From: Streptomyces aurantiacus
GTDB lineage: Bacteria; Actinomycetota; Actinomycetes; Streptomycetales; Streptomycetaceae
Assembly: GCF_001418335.1 (NCBI RefSeq)
Contig: NZ_LIPP01000212.1
Coordinates: forward strand, 1 to 36,119
DNA: 36,119 nt
Reading direction: 5' to 3'
Shown here: positions 8,207 to 16,734 of the stretch, in pieces
Numbering within the stretch: the first letter of the stretch is position 1
Layout of the letters: every line of letters begins with the position of its first letter
Translations under genes and position numbers: made by a program
Notes under the pieces: model-generated
Told to the model about the DNA's origin: nothing
Databases searched by the model: none
What the model saw: only the letters and a program-made list of their open reading frames with translations

Positions 8207-8552
8207 AGCGACGTCCTCCTGCCCTCATCGCCGCGATGAAGTCCTCGGTCGTCATGCCGGTGAAGACGCCCCCGAGGTACTGCATCGACAACTTGTCCAC
8301 CGTCGCCAGTTTGTAGACGTAGAAGATCGAGCCCCCGAGGTCCAGCAGCGACCGCCAGTCACGCTTGAGCAACGCGGTGCGTTGTGCGGGCGTCATGTCG
8401 AAGCGATCGCAGTAACCCGCCTCGTCGGCGAGGAAGCGCACGCGATTCGCCGGTGTCGTCAGCGTCGAGCACAGCTTGTTGATCGCATATCCCTGACGGT
8501 TGTCCGCGATGTCGAAGACGTACGTCCCGGGCACGGCCGGTTTGGTGGTCAT
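8199..8552 (-). CDS. ligA: protocatechuate 4,5-dioxygenase-type enzyme, alpha subunit
   Basis: The 117-residue helical protein has the LigA core: YVFDIADNRQGYAINKLC, then FLADEAGYCDRFDMT and a GGSIFYVYKLATVD segment. It covers the ligB active site in the alpha2-beta2 enzyme and has no catalytic residues of its own. It is shorter than SYK-6 LigA (139 residues), mainly at the ends. Its start overlaps the stop of the isomerase-like gene by four bases and its end overlaps ligB by eight, which indicates translational coupling and balanced subunit synthesis. Confidence 0.9.
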   Translation of the reverse strand: MTTKPAVPGTYVFDIADNRQGYAINKLCSTLTTPANRVRFLADEAGYCDRFDMTPAQRTALLKRDWRSLLDLGGSIFYVYKLATVDKLSMQYLGGVFTGMTTEDFIAAMRAGGRRCG

Positions 8553-8827
8553 CGTTGCTCCTGAGGATGGGTGGCGAGCGCCTCAACCGTGACGTCCGTC
8601 CAGGGGAAGGCGGGCAGGGACGCCAGCGCGTCGTGCAGGTGGGTGGCGTCCGCGGTGTCCCAGAGACCGATCACTGCTCGCCTTCCGGGGACCCGCCAGA
8701 GGCGCAGAAGCGTTCCCTCACTTCGCAGCTGCTGAGCGCGGTCACGTTCGAGACCTTTCAATCGGTTCCGTTCGGCGACGGGCATCGTGTCGGGGAGGTT
8801 GGTCTCGAACCTGACCAAGAACTCCAT
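8549..8827 (-). CDS. muconolactone delta-isomerase-like protein
   Basis: The 92-residue protein starts at ATG 8827 behind AAGGAGGA three bases away. It has the small ferredoxin-like fold pattern of muconolactone isomerases (CatC): an N-terminal MEFLVRFETNLP strand, ERDRAQQLRSEGTLLRLWRVPG, and a terminal LPAFPWTDVTVEALATHP segment. CatC acts in the ortho (beta-ketoadipate) pathway. Finding a relative inside a meta-cleavage operon is unusual. It may isomerise or tautomerise the ring-cleavage product, replacing the usual 4-oxalocrotonate or oxalomesaconate tautomerase. That role is inferred from position only. Confidence 0.82.
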   Translation of the reverse strand: MEFLVRFETNLPDTMPVAERNRLKGLERDRAQQLRSEGTLLRLWRVPGRRAVIGLWDTADATHLHDALASLPAFPWTDVTVEALATHPQEQR

Positions 8828-8895
8828 TGGTCCTCCTTCTGGGCGCCGTCCGGAATCGACCGTTGCGCCCTGGCCGATGGTGTGCGTGCCCTCGG

Positions 8896-10383
8896 TTACT
8901 CCGAGATCGGGTAGTGCGGAGTGACCGGGCCCTCGATGGTGATCCACTGGACCTCGGTGAACTCGGCGAGGCCGGTGCGGCCACCGGACTTCCCGTAGCC
9001 GCTGTTCTTCACGCCGCCGAAGGGCATCTGCGCCTCGTCGTCCAGCGTCGCGCCGTTGATGTGGCACATGCCGACGTCCAGCCGCTTGGCCAGATCGAGC
9101 GCGAGAGTCACATTCCGGCTGAAGATCGCCGAGCTGAGTCCGTACTCGTTGTCGTTCGCGACGGCAAGGGCTTCCTCGGGGCCGTCGACCGAAATGACCG
9201 TCACCATGGGCCCGAACGACTCCTCCCGATAGGCGCGCATGGCCGGGGTGACTCCGGCGAGCACGGTCGGCGCGAAGCACGGCCCGTCGGCGACTCCACC
9301 CGCGAGCAGGTCGGCTCCTCCTGCGACCGCATCGGCGACGAGCTCCTGGACGTGTTTCATGGAGTTCGCGTTGATCAGCGGACCGAACATCGACTCCTTG
9401 CGACGGGGATCGCCGTAGACGATCGAGTTCGCGACCTCGACCAAGCGGCGGCTGAACTCGTCGGCGATGCTGCGGTCCACCACGATCCGGCCGGTGGACA
9501 GGCAACCCTGTCCGGTGTTGGCGAACGAACCGAAGGCGGCCGCGCTGACCGCGACGTCCAGATCGGCGTCGGCGAGGACGATGAAGGGAGAGTGGCCGCC
9601 GAGCTCCAGCACGACCGGCGTGAGCGTCTTGCCGGCCAGCTCGGCGATGACCCGCCCGATCCGCGTCGATCCGGTGAAGTGAACACGCCGCACGGCCTCG
9701 TGGGAGACGAGCGCGTCGACGACCTCGGCCGCGTCCTCGGGGGCGTTCGTGATCAGGTTGAGCACGCCGTCCGGCAGGCCGCCCTCGGCGAAGCAGGACG
9801 CAACCAGTCCGTGCGTGCGAGGGGTCTGCTCGGAAGCCTTCATCACCACGGTGTTGCCGAGTACGAGAGCCGCCGGCACGGATGCGCCCACGAGCAGGAC
9901 CGGGGCGTTCCAGGGCACGATGCTCGCCACGACGCCGACCGGCTTGCGGATGGCCAGTGCGGTGCGACGGGGATCCTCCGACGGGATGACCTCGCCCGTC
10001 AGGCCCTCATAGGCGGACATCGCGGCGTACCGCACCTTGTCGACCAGGATCTTGATGTTGAAGTGACCCCACCCGGCCGGCCCGCCCATCTCCGCGGTCA
10101 CCGCCTCGGAGATCTCCGCGGAGCGCGCCTCGATCGCGTCCGCGCAGGCGAGCAGGGTCCGTGACCGCTCGGCAGGCGAACGGCCGGCCCAGTCCGGGAA
10201 GGCCGCACTCGCGGCATCCACCGCACGGTTGACATCCACCACCGAGGCGGCAGCCGCCCGGCAGGCGACCTCGCCCGTGTACGGGTCCAGCGACTCGTAC
10301 ACGGCGCCGTCGGCCGCCGCCGTCCAACTGCCCCCGATGAACAGTTCCTGCTGCTGCGAGCCGGTATCGACGCTGGTCGGCAT
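8896..10383 (-). CDS. NAD(P)-dependent aldehyde dehydrogenase
   Basis: The 495-residue protein is a full-length ALDH. Visible motifs are VPWNAPV (cofactor loop), VHFTGSTRIG, ELGGHSPFIVLADADLD with the general-base glutamate, NTGQGCLSTGR with the catalytic cysteine, and ESFGPMVTVI near the C-terminus. The ATG at 10383 follows GGAGGA by four bases. As first gene of the leftward operon it could oxidise the semialdehyde from ring cleavage, as XylG/DmpC-type enzymes do, or an aromatic aldehyde such as vanillin or benzaldehyde before cleavage. The classical LigC dehydrogenase belongs to a different family and is absent, which favours the first reading without proving it. Confidence 0.9.
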   Translation of the reverse strand: MPTSVDTGSQQQELFIGGSWTAAADGAVYESLDPYTGEVACRAAAASVVDVNRAVDAASAAFPDWAGRSPAERSRTLLACADAIEARSAEISEAVTAEMGGPAGWGHFNIKILVDKVRYAAMSAYEGLTGEVIPSEDPRRTALAIRKPVGVVASIVPWNAPVLLVGASVPAALVLGNTVVMKASEQTPRTHGLVASCFAEGGLPDGVLNLITNAPEDAAEVVDALVSHEAVRRVHFTGSTRIGRVIAELAGKTLTPVVLELGGHSPFIVLADADLDVAVSAAAFGSFANTGQGCLSTGRIVVDRSIADEFSRRLVEVANSIVYGDPRRKESMFGPLINANSMKHVQELVADAVAGGADLLAGGVADGPCFAPTVLAGVTPAMRAYREESFGPMVTVISVDGPEEALAVANDNEYGLSSAIFSRNVTLALDLAKRLDVGMCHINGATLDDEAQMPFGGVKNSGYGKSGGRTGLAEFTEVQWITIEGPVTPHYPISE

Positions 10384-10599
10384 AACTTCCTCCTTGTTGT
10401 CAGGAACTCCCGCTGCTCGGTGCGGTTCGCGCACCGAGAACGTGGCCTCCTGAACGGGTTGGCATCAGTGACTGAAGCTAGCGAGGCCGTCGGCCGGCAG
10501 CCGTAACTTGAGTCACGGTGCCCGCGCCGTCGGCCCGTTAAATTCTCATCGAATCCCAGCCGTACCGGCACCGCAGCCCCAAACGACAGGTATGACAAC
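10384..10599. promoter_or_regulatory. divergent intergenic control region of the catabolic island
   Basis: This 216-base stretch separates the leftward ALDH-lig operon from the rightward amidohydrolase gene and should hold both promoters. At 10501-10518 the 18-base CCGTAACTTGAGTCACGG is an inverted repeat with seven of nine base pairs, a plausible operator for the island's Crp-like or another regulator. A TAGCTT on the minus strand resembles a -10 box for the leftward operon and a TAAATT near the rightward start resembles another, but no well-spaced -35 was found for either. Confidence 0.5.
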
Positions 10600-11940
10600 A
10601 TGTCAACGTCGCAACAGTCCGAACAGCTGGACAAGATAACCGCCACGACGGGTGACAAGAGTCGGCGCATTCTGCTCACCGGCGCGCACGTCATTACAAT
10701 GGACGGTCCTGGTGAATTCCATGGCGACATCCTCATCGCGGGTGACACGATCGAGGCGGTCGGACCGGATCTGGCAGCACGTGTGGGCGGCAATGCCATT
10801 GTCGTCGACCTCGCCGGGTCGATCGTCATTCCCGGACTGGTGGACTCGCACATCCACGCCTGGGAGGGCCAACTACGTGGCATTGCTCCTGACGTGACTT
10901 TCGCGGAATACATGGCCCTGACGCACGGAAAGCTGGGAAAAGCCTACCGACCCGAGGACATCGCCGTCGCCGAGCGACTGACCGCGGCGCGGGCGTTGAA
11001 CGCCGGCACGACGACGATTGTCGACAACAGCCACAATTCGCGCAGTGCGGAACACTCGGACGCAGCGATCGAGGCCCTACGCGGATCGGGAATCCGGGCC
11101 GTGTACGCGGCGGGGCCGGCCGTGGAGGGCGATCACAACCACCAGCTCCCCGCCGACGTCCTGCGCCTGCGCGACACATACGCGTCGGCCGACGGACTCA
11201 TCACCATCCGGATGATGGACAGCTGGCCGACGCCCGAGACCTGGAGGTTCGCGGCCGAACACGGCATCGACGTGTCCTCGGAACTGGGGGGCTGGGTCAC
11301 CGATTCCGAACAGCTCCTCACCTCCGGCCTCCTGCACCCGGGACACACCCTCAACCACTGCTCGGGGCTGACGGACAGGTCGTGGGACGCCATCGCCGAA
11401 AGCGGCGCCGCGGTGAATGTCGTTCCCCGGTCGGATCCGCACCTCGGGCTCGGGTCCTTTATCCCGATCATCGAGGCGAATCGGCGCAATATCCAAGAGG
11501 GCATCAGCTCGGACAACGAGTTGGCCTACGGGCACGACCTCTTTACCGAAATGCGCGTTCTGCAGACGGTGCAGCGTGGTCTGAGCTTCAGTGAACAGCA
11601 ATCCGGCGTGGCGGATCCCCCGGCCCCTTATGGGCCCCTGGACGCACTCAGGGCAGCGACGATCGGTGGCGCGCTGAATGCCGCATTGCCACATCGCATC
11701 GGGACGCTCACAATCGGCAAGAAAGCCGACCTGGTTGTCCTCACGCTCGACCAGGTGAATACGCGCGGCGCGGGCTCCTCCATCGGCACGGTCGTGAACT
11801 TCGCCGCCATCGAGAATGTCGATGCCGTCTTCGTCAACGGCGTCGTGGCCAAATGGGGCGGCCGCCTCGTGGGCCAGGACTTCGAGAAGCTCACAGAAGA
11901 GGGCGAAGCCTCGAAGGAGTATCTGCTCACGAACTCGTAG
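10600..11940 (+). CDS. amidohydrolase-superfamily protein (AtzB/deaminase-like)
   Basis: The 446-residue TIM-barrel amidohydrolase has the metal motif VDSHIHAW (H84, H86), a GTTTIVDNSH strand, LNHCSG (H253) and a late ISSDNEL aspartate (D305). It resembles the hydroxyatrazine hydrolase and 8-oxoguanine or SAH deaminase branch. Where relatives usually have a histidine at the end of strand 5, this protein reads DVSSELG (about 224-230), so the metal site may be altered. The family hydrolyses amides, amidines and aromatic C-N or C-Cl bonds; the substrate is not predictable. The region appears less GC-biased than its neighbours, with A/T-ending codons (for example 10640-11050), suggesting foreign origin. 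It is 49 bases upstream of the esterase gene, probably one transcript. Confidence 0.85.
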   Translation: MSTSQQSEQLDKITATTGDKSRRILLTGAHVITMDGPGEFHGDILIAGDTIEAVGPDLAARVGGNAIVVDLAGSIVIPGLVDSHIHAWEGQLRGIAPDVTFAEYMALTHGKLGKAYRPEDIAVAERLTAARALNAGTTTIVDNSHNSRSAEHSDAAIEALRGSGIRAVYAAGPAVEGDHNHQLPADVLRLRDTYASADGLITIRMMDSWPTPETWRFAAEHGIDVSSELGGWVTDSEQLLTSGLLHPGHTLNHCSGLTDRSWDAIAESGAAVNVVPRSDPHLGLGSFIPIIEANRRNIQEGISSDNELAYGHDLFTEMRVLQTVQRGLSFSEQQSGVADPPAPYGPLDALRAATIGGALNAALPHRIGTLTIGKKADLVVLTLDQVNTRGAGSSIGTVVNFAAIENVDAVFVNGVVAKWGGRLVGQDFEKLTEEGEASKEYLLTNS

Positions 11941-11989
11941 CAGCGTTTCACCCTGCCTCCTTGAGTACCAGTCATGTGAAAGGCCTGTC

Positions 11990-13678
11990 ATGCCCAACGA
12001 CGAAAGCTTCGAGACTCTCTACCGACTGCCGATCCCACCGGAAGAGGGGAGGTACCCCGGCCTGGCTCCTTCCCGCCGCGTCGAGCACGGCCTGATCGTC
12101 GAGCGCGACGTGGCCGTCCCGATGCGGGACGGCGTCGTGCTGCGCGTAGACGTCTTCCGCCCGGAGGGGCAGTCGGACCTGCCGGTGCTGTTCACCTACA
12201 GCCCGTACGGAAAACATGCCCGCAAGGGGTTCCACATGCTGTACCCGCAAGCCGGGCAGGACGACCGCGGGTTCGTCGACCCGGGAACGACGGGTGTCTC
12301 GGTGTCGCACTACACCGTGTGGGAGGGCCCCGACCCGCTGTATTGGTGCAATCAGGGCTTCGCCGTCGTCAACGCGGATTCCCGCGGATCGTGGGGATCG
12401 GAGGGGTCCTTGACGTTCCATTCCCCGCAGGAGGCCGCCGACGGGTACGACATGGTCGAGTGGGCGGCCGGCCGGCCGTGGAGCAACGGACGGGTCGGCA
12501 TGACCGGTGTGTCCTACCTGGCGTGGAGTCAGTGGAACGTGGCGGCGACCCGGCCGCCGCACCTGTACGCCATCAACCCGTGGGAGGGGTACTCCGACCC
12601 CTACCGTGACATCTCCATGCAGGGCGGGATCCGGGAGACCCGTTTCCGCGGGTGGTGGATCGAGTCCACGGCCTACTCCCGCAACCGGGTGGAGGACGTC
12701 GTCGAGCTGTGCAAGCAGCACCCGCACTTCGATGCGTACTGGCAGGCGAGAACGCCCGACCTGTCGAAGATCGAGGTGCCGCTGTACGCCGTCGTGGACT
12801 GGGGCGACCACGGCATTCACACCCGGGGCACGATCGAGGGATTCAAACAGGCCGGCTCCCGTGACAAGTGGCTTGAGGTGCACGGCCGCATGAAGTGGCC
12901 CTATTACTACCGCCCCGAGAGCCTGGACCGGCAACTGGAGTTCTTCACGACATTCCTGAAAGAGGCACCCGGCGCCACGCTGGACTGGCCGCGGTTGAAC
13001 ATCGAGGTGCGCGAGTCGCATTTCGTGGGCGAGGTACGAGCCGAGAACACCTGGCCGCTCGAAGGTACTGTCTCGACGCCGCTGTTCCTCGATGCCGCAG
13101 CCGGCGCGCTCGCGAAGGACCTTCCGGCGGCGTCCAGCCTCAGCTACGACTCCGAGAACCCGCAGGATTTCCTGGAGTTCTCGGTTGACCTCGACGAGGA
13201 CACCGAAGTCACCGGCACCATGTCCCTGCAGCTGTGGGTGGAGAGCGAGACGGACGAGGCCGATCTCTTCGTGGCCGTGGAGAAGTTCGACCGTGACGGC
13301 GTGCGGGTGCCCTTCCCGTTCCAGTCCATGTTCCACGACGGGCCGGTTGCCCTCGGATGGCTTCGTGCCAGCCACCGCGACCTCGATGTCGAGCGTTCGA
13401 CCCCGCTGCAGCCGTGGCACACCCACGCCCGATCCGTGCCGCTCGAACCCGGCCGTCCCACCCTCGTCGACATCGAGATCTGGCCGTCCTCGACCCTGTT
13501 CCGGGCCGGGGAGCGCCTGGCGGTGCGGGTGAAGGGCAGCGATTACTACACCTATCCCGGAGTTCCGGCGGTCATCCACCACCAGGAACCACGCAACGCC
13601 GGCCGGCACACCGTCCACACCGGCGGGGACCACCCCTCCCGGCTGCTCCTGCCCGTGATCAACCACTCGGCCGGCTGA
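11990..13678 (+). CDS. CocE/NonD-family serine hydrolase
   Basis: The 562-residue protein has the S15 peptidase/CocE layout. An alpha/beta hydrolase domain carries the oxyanion tyrosine in FTYSPYGKH (about 69-76), the SRGSWGSEG loop and the nucleophile in TGVSYLAW (S175). A VHGRMKWPYYY segment probably holds the catalytic histidine. A C-terminal jelly-roll domain follows (from about 350, ending near LLLPVINHSAG). CocE splits benzoyl esters such as cocaine, and other members act on peptides or acylated antibiotics. A function releasing an aromatic acid for the divergent lig operon is attractive but inferred. The ATG at 11990 follows GAAAGG by six bases. Confidence 0.88.
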   Translation: MPNDESFETLYRLPIPPEEGRYPGLAPSRRVEHGLIVERDVAVPMRDGVVLRVDVFRPEGQSDLPVLFTYSPYGKHARKGFHMLYPQAGQDDRGFVDPGTTGVSVSHYTVWEGPDPLYWCNQGFAVVNADSRGSWGSEGSLTFHSPQEAADGYDMVEWAAGRPWSNGRVGMTGVSYLAWSQWNVAATRPPHLYAINPWEGYSDPYRDISMQGGIRETRFRGWWIESTAYSRNRVEDVVELCKQHPHFDAYWQARTPDLSKIEVPLYAVVDWGDHGIHTRGTIEGFKQAGSRDKWLEVHGRMKWPYYYRPESLDRQLEFFTTFLKEAPGATLDWPRLNIEVRESHFVGEVRAENTWPLEGTVSTPLFLDAAAGALAKDLPAASSLSYDSENPQDFLEFSVDLDEDTEVTGTMSLQLWVESETDEADLFVAVEKFDRDGVRVPFPFQSMFHDGPVALGWLRASHRDLDVERSTPLQPWHTHARSVPLEPGRPTLVDIEIWPSSTLFRAGERLAVRVKGSDYYTYPGVPAVIHHQEPRNAGRHTVHTGGDHPSRLLLPVINHSAG

Positions 13679-13680
13679 CC

Positions 13681-13713
13681 TCCGGCGGTCCGTCCGACAG
13701 GTCGGCCGGCGGA
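13681..13713. terminator. imperfect hairpin between convergent genes
   Basis: A bulged inverted repeat centred on AG at 13699 lies directly after the CocE stop and before the convergent lacZ stop. The inner stem pairs CCGAC with GTCGG. A bidirectional terminator is likely. A direct repeat of CTGACGTCGTC follows to 13742. Confidence 0.5.
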
Positions 13714-13741
13714 GACAACCTGACGTCGTCCCCTGACGTCG

Positions 13742-16717
13742 TCAGCCGTCGATCTCCGAGAACACGAAAGAGAACTCTGCCGGGCGCGCCCACAGTTGGT
13801 ACCGCGGCAGCGCGCCCGGGCCGCAGGACTGCGACCCGATGCCCTGCTGGCCGTGGTCGAGGTTGACCCACACCGTGTCTCCGGGCGTCAGGTCGGTCAG
13901 ATCCGTCAGATGGTCCGCCGCGTCCAGTTGCTCGCTCGTCCAGCGACGGGCCGTGAACCAGAACTCCGGTTCGCCCTCGACCCGAAGGGCGCGGAGTCCC
14001 GGCCCCTCGCCGATCTCCGCCCAGCGGACCGCGGCGCGGGCCCCGTTCTCCTGCGGGCGGACGTACGGCGTCTGCAGTTCGTCGACCGTGGACTCCCAAC
14101 GGCCCAGCATCGAGGCCGAGTCGGTGTCCGGGTATCCCTCGCCGGGACCGCCGCCGTGCCACCTCACCCGGTCGCCTGCGGTCAGCCCGAGGCGGATGCC
14201 GAGCCGTGGCAGCGGCACGTTCCAGTCGCCCTCGGGCGCCACGGACACGGTCAGCCTCAGGCGGGTTCCGTCGGACGTCCACCGGTAGACCGTGCGCAGA
14301 CCCACGTCCGCCGCGGCCGGCGCCACCCTGGTACGTACGATCAGCGCGTCGTCCGCCAACTCGACGGCGTCGAGGCGGTGTCGCATCCGGTGCAGGCCGA
14401 GCTTGCGCCACAGCACGCCGTAGCGGACGTCCGACTGCCAGGCCGCGCCCATGTCGTTGTCGGTCGGAGCCCGCCACACATCCAGCTTCGGGCCGACGAC
14501 GTCGATTCCGCCCACGGTCGTCAGCTCGCCGGTTCGGGACGCGAAGACGGCAGGTCCCAGCTCGATGCCTCCGCGCCCGTCGCGAACGGGCCGCTCACCG
14601 GCCGCGATGTCCACCAAAGGGCGTTCTGCGAGCGGCAGTTGGGCCCATGCCACCAGGTGACCCTTCGCGCCCCAGGCCGAGTCCTCGGCGAGTGCCGCCC
14701 GGACCGTCCACCTGGTCTCGGCCCCTCGCGCGTCCGCCGGCGGTTCCGGCAGCTTCACGTCGGCGGACTCGCCCGGCGCGAGAGCGGGCACGTTCAGGGC
14801 GCCCGCCTCGACCGCCTCGCCGTCGACGTCGTACGACCACTCGAAGGCCAGGGCCGACAGGTCCGCGAAGTCGTACGTGTTGGTGACCCGGACGGTCCCG
14901 CCGACGTCGATGCCAACCCCTGTGCCGATGCCGTCACCCTTGATGCGGACCGGCTCGATGGCCTTCTTGTACTCCAGGAGCCCGGGTGAGGGCGTGCGGT
15001 CGGGAAAGAGCAGACCGTCGCAGACGAAGTTCCCGTCGTGCAACTCCTCGCCGAAGTCACCGCCGTACGCGAAGCCGTACCGCTCGTCCTTGACGCCGTG
15101 GTCGATCCACTCCCAGATGAAGCCGCCCTGGATCCGGTCGTGCTCCTCGAAGATCCGCTGGTAGTCGGCGAGCCCACCGGGGCCGTTGCCCATGGCGTGC
15201 CCGTACTCGCAGAGAATGAGTGGGAGTCGGCGTCGTTTGAGTGGGCCGCCGTCCAGGCCCCGGCCGATCCGCTCGACCTCGGCGTGGTCCGCGTACATCC
15301 GTGAGTACACGTCCGTGTCACGGCAGTTCCGGTCGCCCTCGTAGTGGATGAGCCGCGAGCCGTCCCGGCCGCGGATCCACTCGGCCATGGCGGTCAGCCC
15401 GCGCCCGGTGCCCGCCTCGTTGCCGAGGGACCAGACGACGACCGACGGGTGGTTCTTGTCGCGCTCGACCATGCGGGCCGCCCGGTCCAGGAGCGCCGGG
15501 GTCCAGCGGTCGTCGTCCACCGGGTTGTCGCGCCAGGCCTGCTCGGTGAAACCGTGGGTCTCCAGGTCGCACTCGTCGACGACCCACAGTCCGTACTCGT
15601 CGCACAGGTCCAGGAAGGCGGGGTGCGGCGGGTAGTGGGAGGTGCGCACGGCGTTCACGTTGTGCCGCTTCATCAGCAGCACGTCCTCGCGCATGGTCTC
15701 CAGGTCCAGGGCGCGGCCGTGCTCGGGGTGCCACTCGTGCCGGTTGACACCCCGGAAGAGGATCGCCCGGCCGTTGACCTTGATCAGACCGTCCTCCAGC
15801 GCGACCGTGCGGAACCCGATCCGCAGCGGGACCCGCTCCCCGTCCGTGACCAGCGTGCCGTCGTACAGGTGGGGAGTCTCGGCGGTCCACGGCCGCACCG
15901 GCACCACGACGGCCTGCCCGGTCTTGGTATCGATGTCCAGGCCGGGCACGACGACCCGGCCGTCGACCTCGGAGTCGACCCGCAGGGTCCCGGTGCCCTC
16001 GCGATGGTCGTACGACGCGTGGACGAAGAAGTCGAGCGCACTGCCCGCGGGACGGTGGAGCAGCGTGACGTCCCGGAAGATGCCGGGCAGCCACCACTGG
16101 TCCTGGTCCTCCAGGTACGAGCCCGCCGACCACTGGTGGACCCGCACGGCCAGCACGTTCCGGGCCGGCTTCAGCAGGTGCCCGACCGCGAACTCGTGCG
16201 GCAGCCGGGACCCCTTGAACTCGCCGATGTCCGTCCCGTTCAGCCAGACCCGGGCGCAGGACTCGACCCCGTCGAAGCGCAGGACCGCGTCCCCGTCCGA
16301 AGAGGCGGGCCGGTTCGAGGGTGCGGGCCAGTCGTCCGGCAGGTCGAAGAACCGCAGATGGTCACCGGTCGGGTTCTCCGTCGGCACCCGCGGCGGATCC
16401 ACCGGGAAGGGATACAGGTGGTTGGTGTAGATCGGCGCACCGAAGTCCCCGTCGCCCTGGAGGACCCAGTGCCCGGGGACCGTCACCTCCGCCCAGTCCC
16501 CGGAGTCGTACCCCTCCTCGGCGAACGAGTCGTCCTCGGCGTCCGCCGTCGCCGACAGCCTGAAACGCCAACTGCCGTTCAGGGAGAGGGAGACGGCGTC
16601 GGAGGACGCGTACCACGCGCGGGGCGGCAGCGTACCCCTCCCGGGCGAAAGATCCTCGACGTACTCGACGTACTCGACGTAAGGGACGGACGTGGGCGAC
16701 GTGGTGCGGACAGACAT
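13742..16717 (-). CDS. lacZ: beta-galactosidase, glycoside hydrolase family 2
   Basis: The 991-residue protein has the five-domain LacZ layout: a sugar-binding jelly roll (about 40-220), an immunoglobulin-like domain, a TIM barrel (about 320-600) and the C-terminal small-chain domain. Key residues are the acid/base E434 (WSLGNEAG) and the nucleophile E504 (LILCEYGHAMGNG), with the NRHEWHP and RTSHYPPHP substrate segments. No signal peptide is present, so it acts in the cytoplasm on imported beta-galactosides. The ATG at 16717 follows AGGAG. A nine-base repeat (16655-16681) encodes a VEYVEYVE tract near the N-terminus. It is the last gene after the permeases, 17 bases from the preceding stop, so it is co-transcribed. 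Confidence 0.95.
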   Translation of the reverse strand: MSVRTTSPTSVPYVEYVEYVEDLSPGRGTLPPRAWYASSDAVSLSLNGSWRFRLSATADAEDDSFAEEGYDSGDWAEVTVPGHWVLQGDGDFGAPIYTNHLYPFPVDPPRVPTENPTGDHLRFFDLPDDWPAPSNRPASSDGDAVLRFDGVESCARVWLNGTDIGEFKGSRLPHEFAVGHLLKPARNVLAVRVHQWSAGSYLEDQDQWWLPGIFRDVTLLHRPAGSALDFFVHASYDHREGTGTLRVDSEVDGRVVVPGLDIDTKTGQAVVVPVRPWTAETPHLYDGTLVTDGERVPLRIGFRTVALEDGLIKVNGRAILFRGVNRHEWHPEHGRALDLETMREDVLLMKRHNVNAVRTSHYPPHPAFLDLCDEYGLWVVDECDLETHGFTEQAWRDNPVDDDRWTPALLDRAARMVERDKNHPSVVVWSLGNEAGTGRGLTAMAEWIRGRDGSRLIHYEGDRNCRDTDVYSRMYADHAEVERIGRGLDGGPLKRRRLPLILCEYGHAMGNGPGGLADYQRIFEEHDRIQGGFIWEWIDHGVKDERYGFAYGGDFGEELHDGNFVCDGLLFPDRTPSPGLLEYKKAIEPVRIKGDGIGTGVGIDVGGTVRVTNTYDFADLSALAFEWSYDVDGEAVEAGALNVPALAPGESADVKLPEPPADARGAETRWTVRAALAEDSAWGAKGHLVAWAQLPLAERPLVDIAAGERPVRDGRGGIELGPAVFASRTGELTTVGGIDVVGPKLDVWRAPTDNDMGAAWQSDVRYGVLWRKLGLHRMRHRLDAVELADDALIVRTRVAPAAADVGLRTVYRWTSDGTRLRLTVSVAPEGDWNVPLPRLGIRLGLTAGDRVRWHGGGPGEGYPDTDSASMLGRWESTVDELQTPYVRPQENGARAAVRWAEIGEGPGLRALRVEGEPEFWFTARRWTSEQLDAADHLTDLTDLTPGDTVWVNLDHGQQGIGSQSCGPGALPRYQLWARPAEFSFVFSEIDG

Positions 16718-16734
16718 CGTGCTCCTAGGTCGGG

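Noticed and set aside
8896..10383. ALDH named as LigC
   Set aside because: LigC belongs to the Gfo/Idh-type oxidoreductases; this protein is a standard ALDH with a catalytic cysteine.
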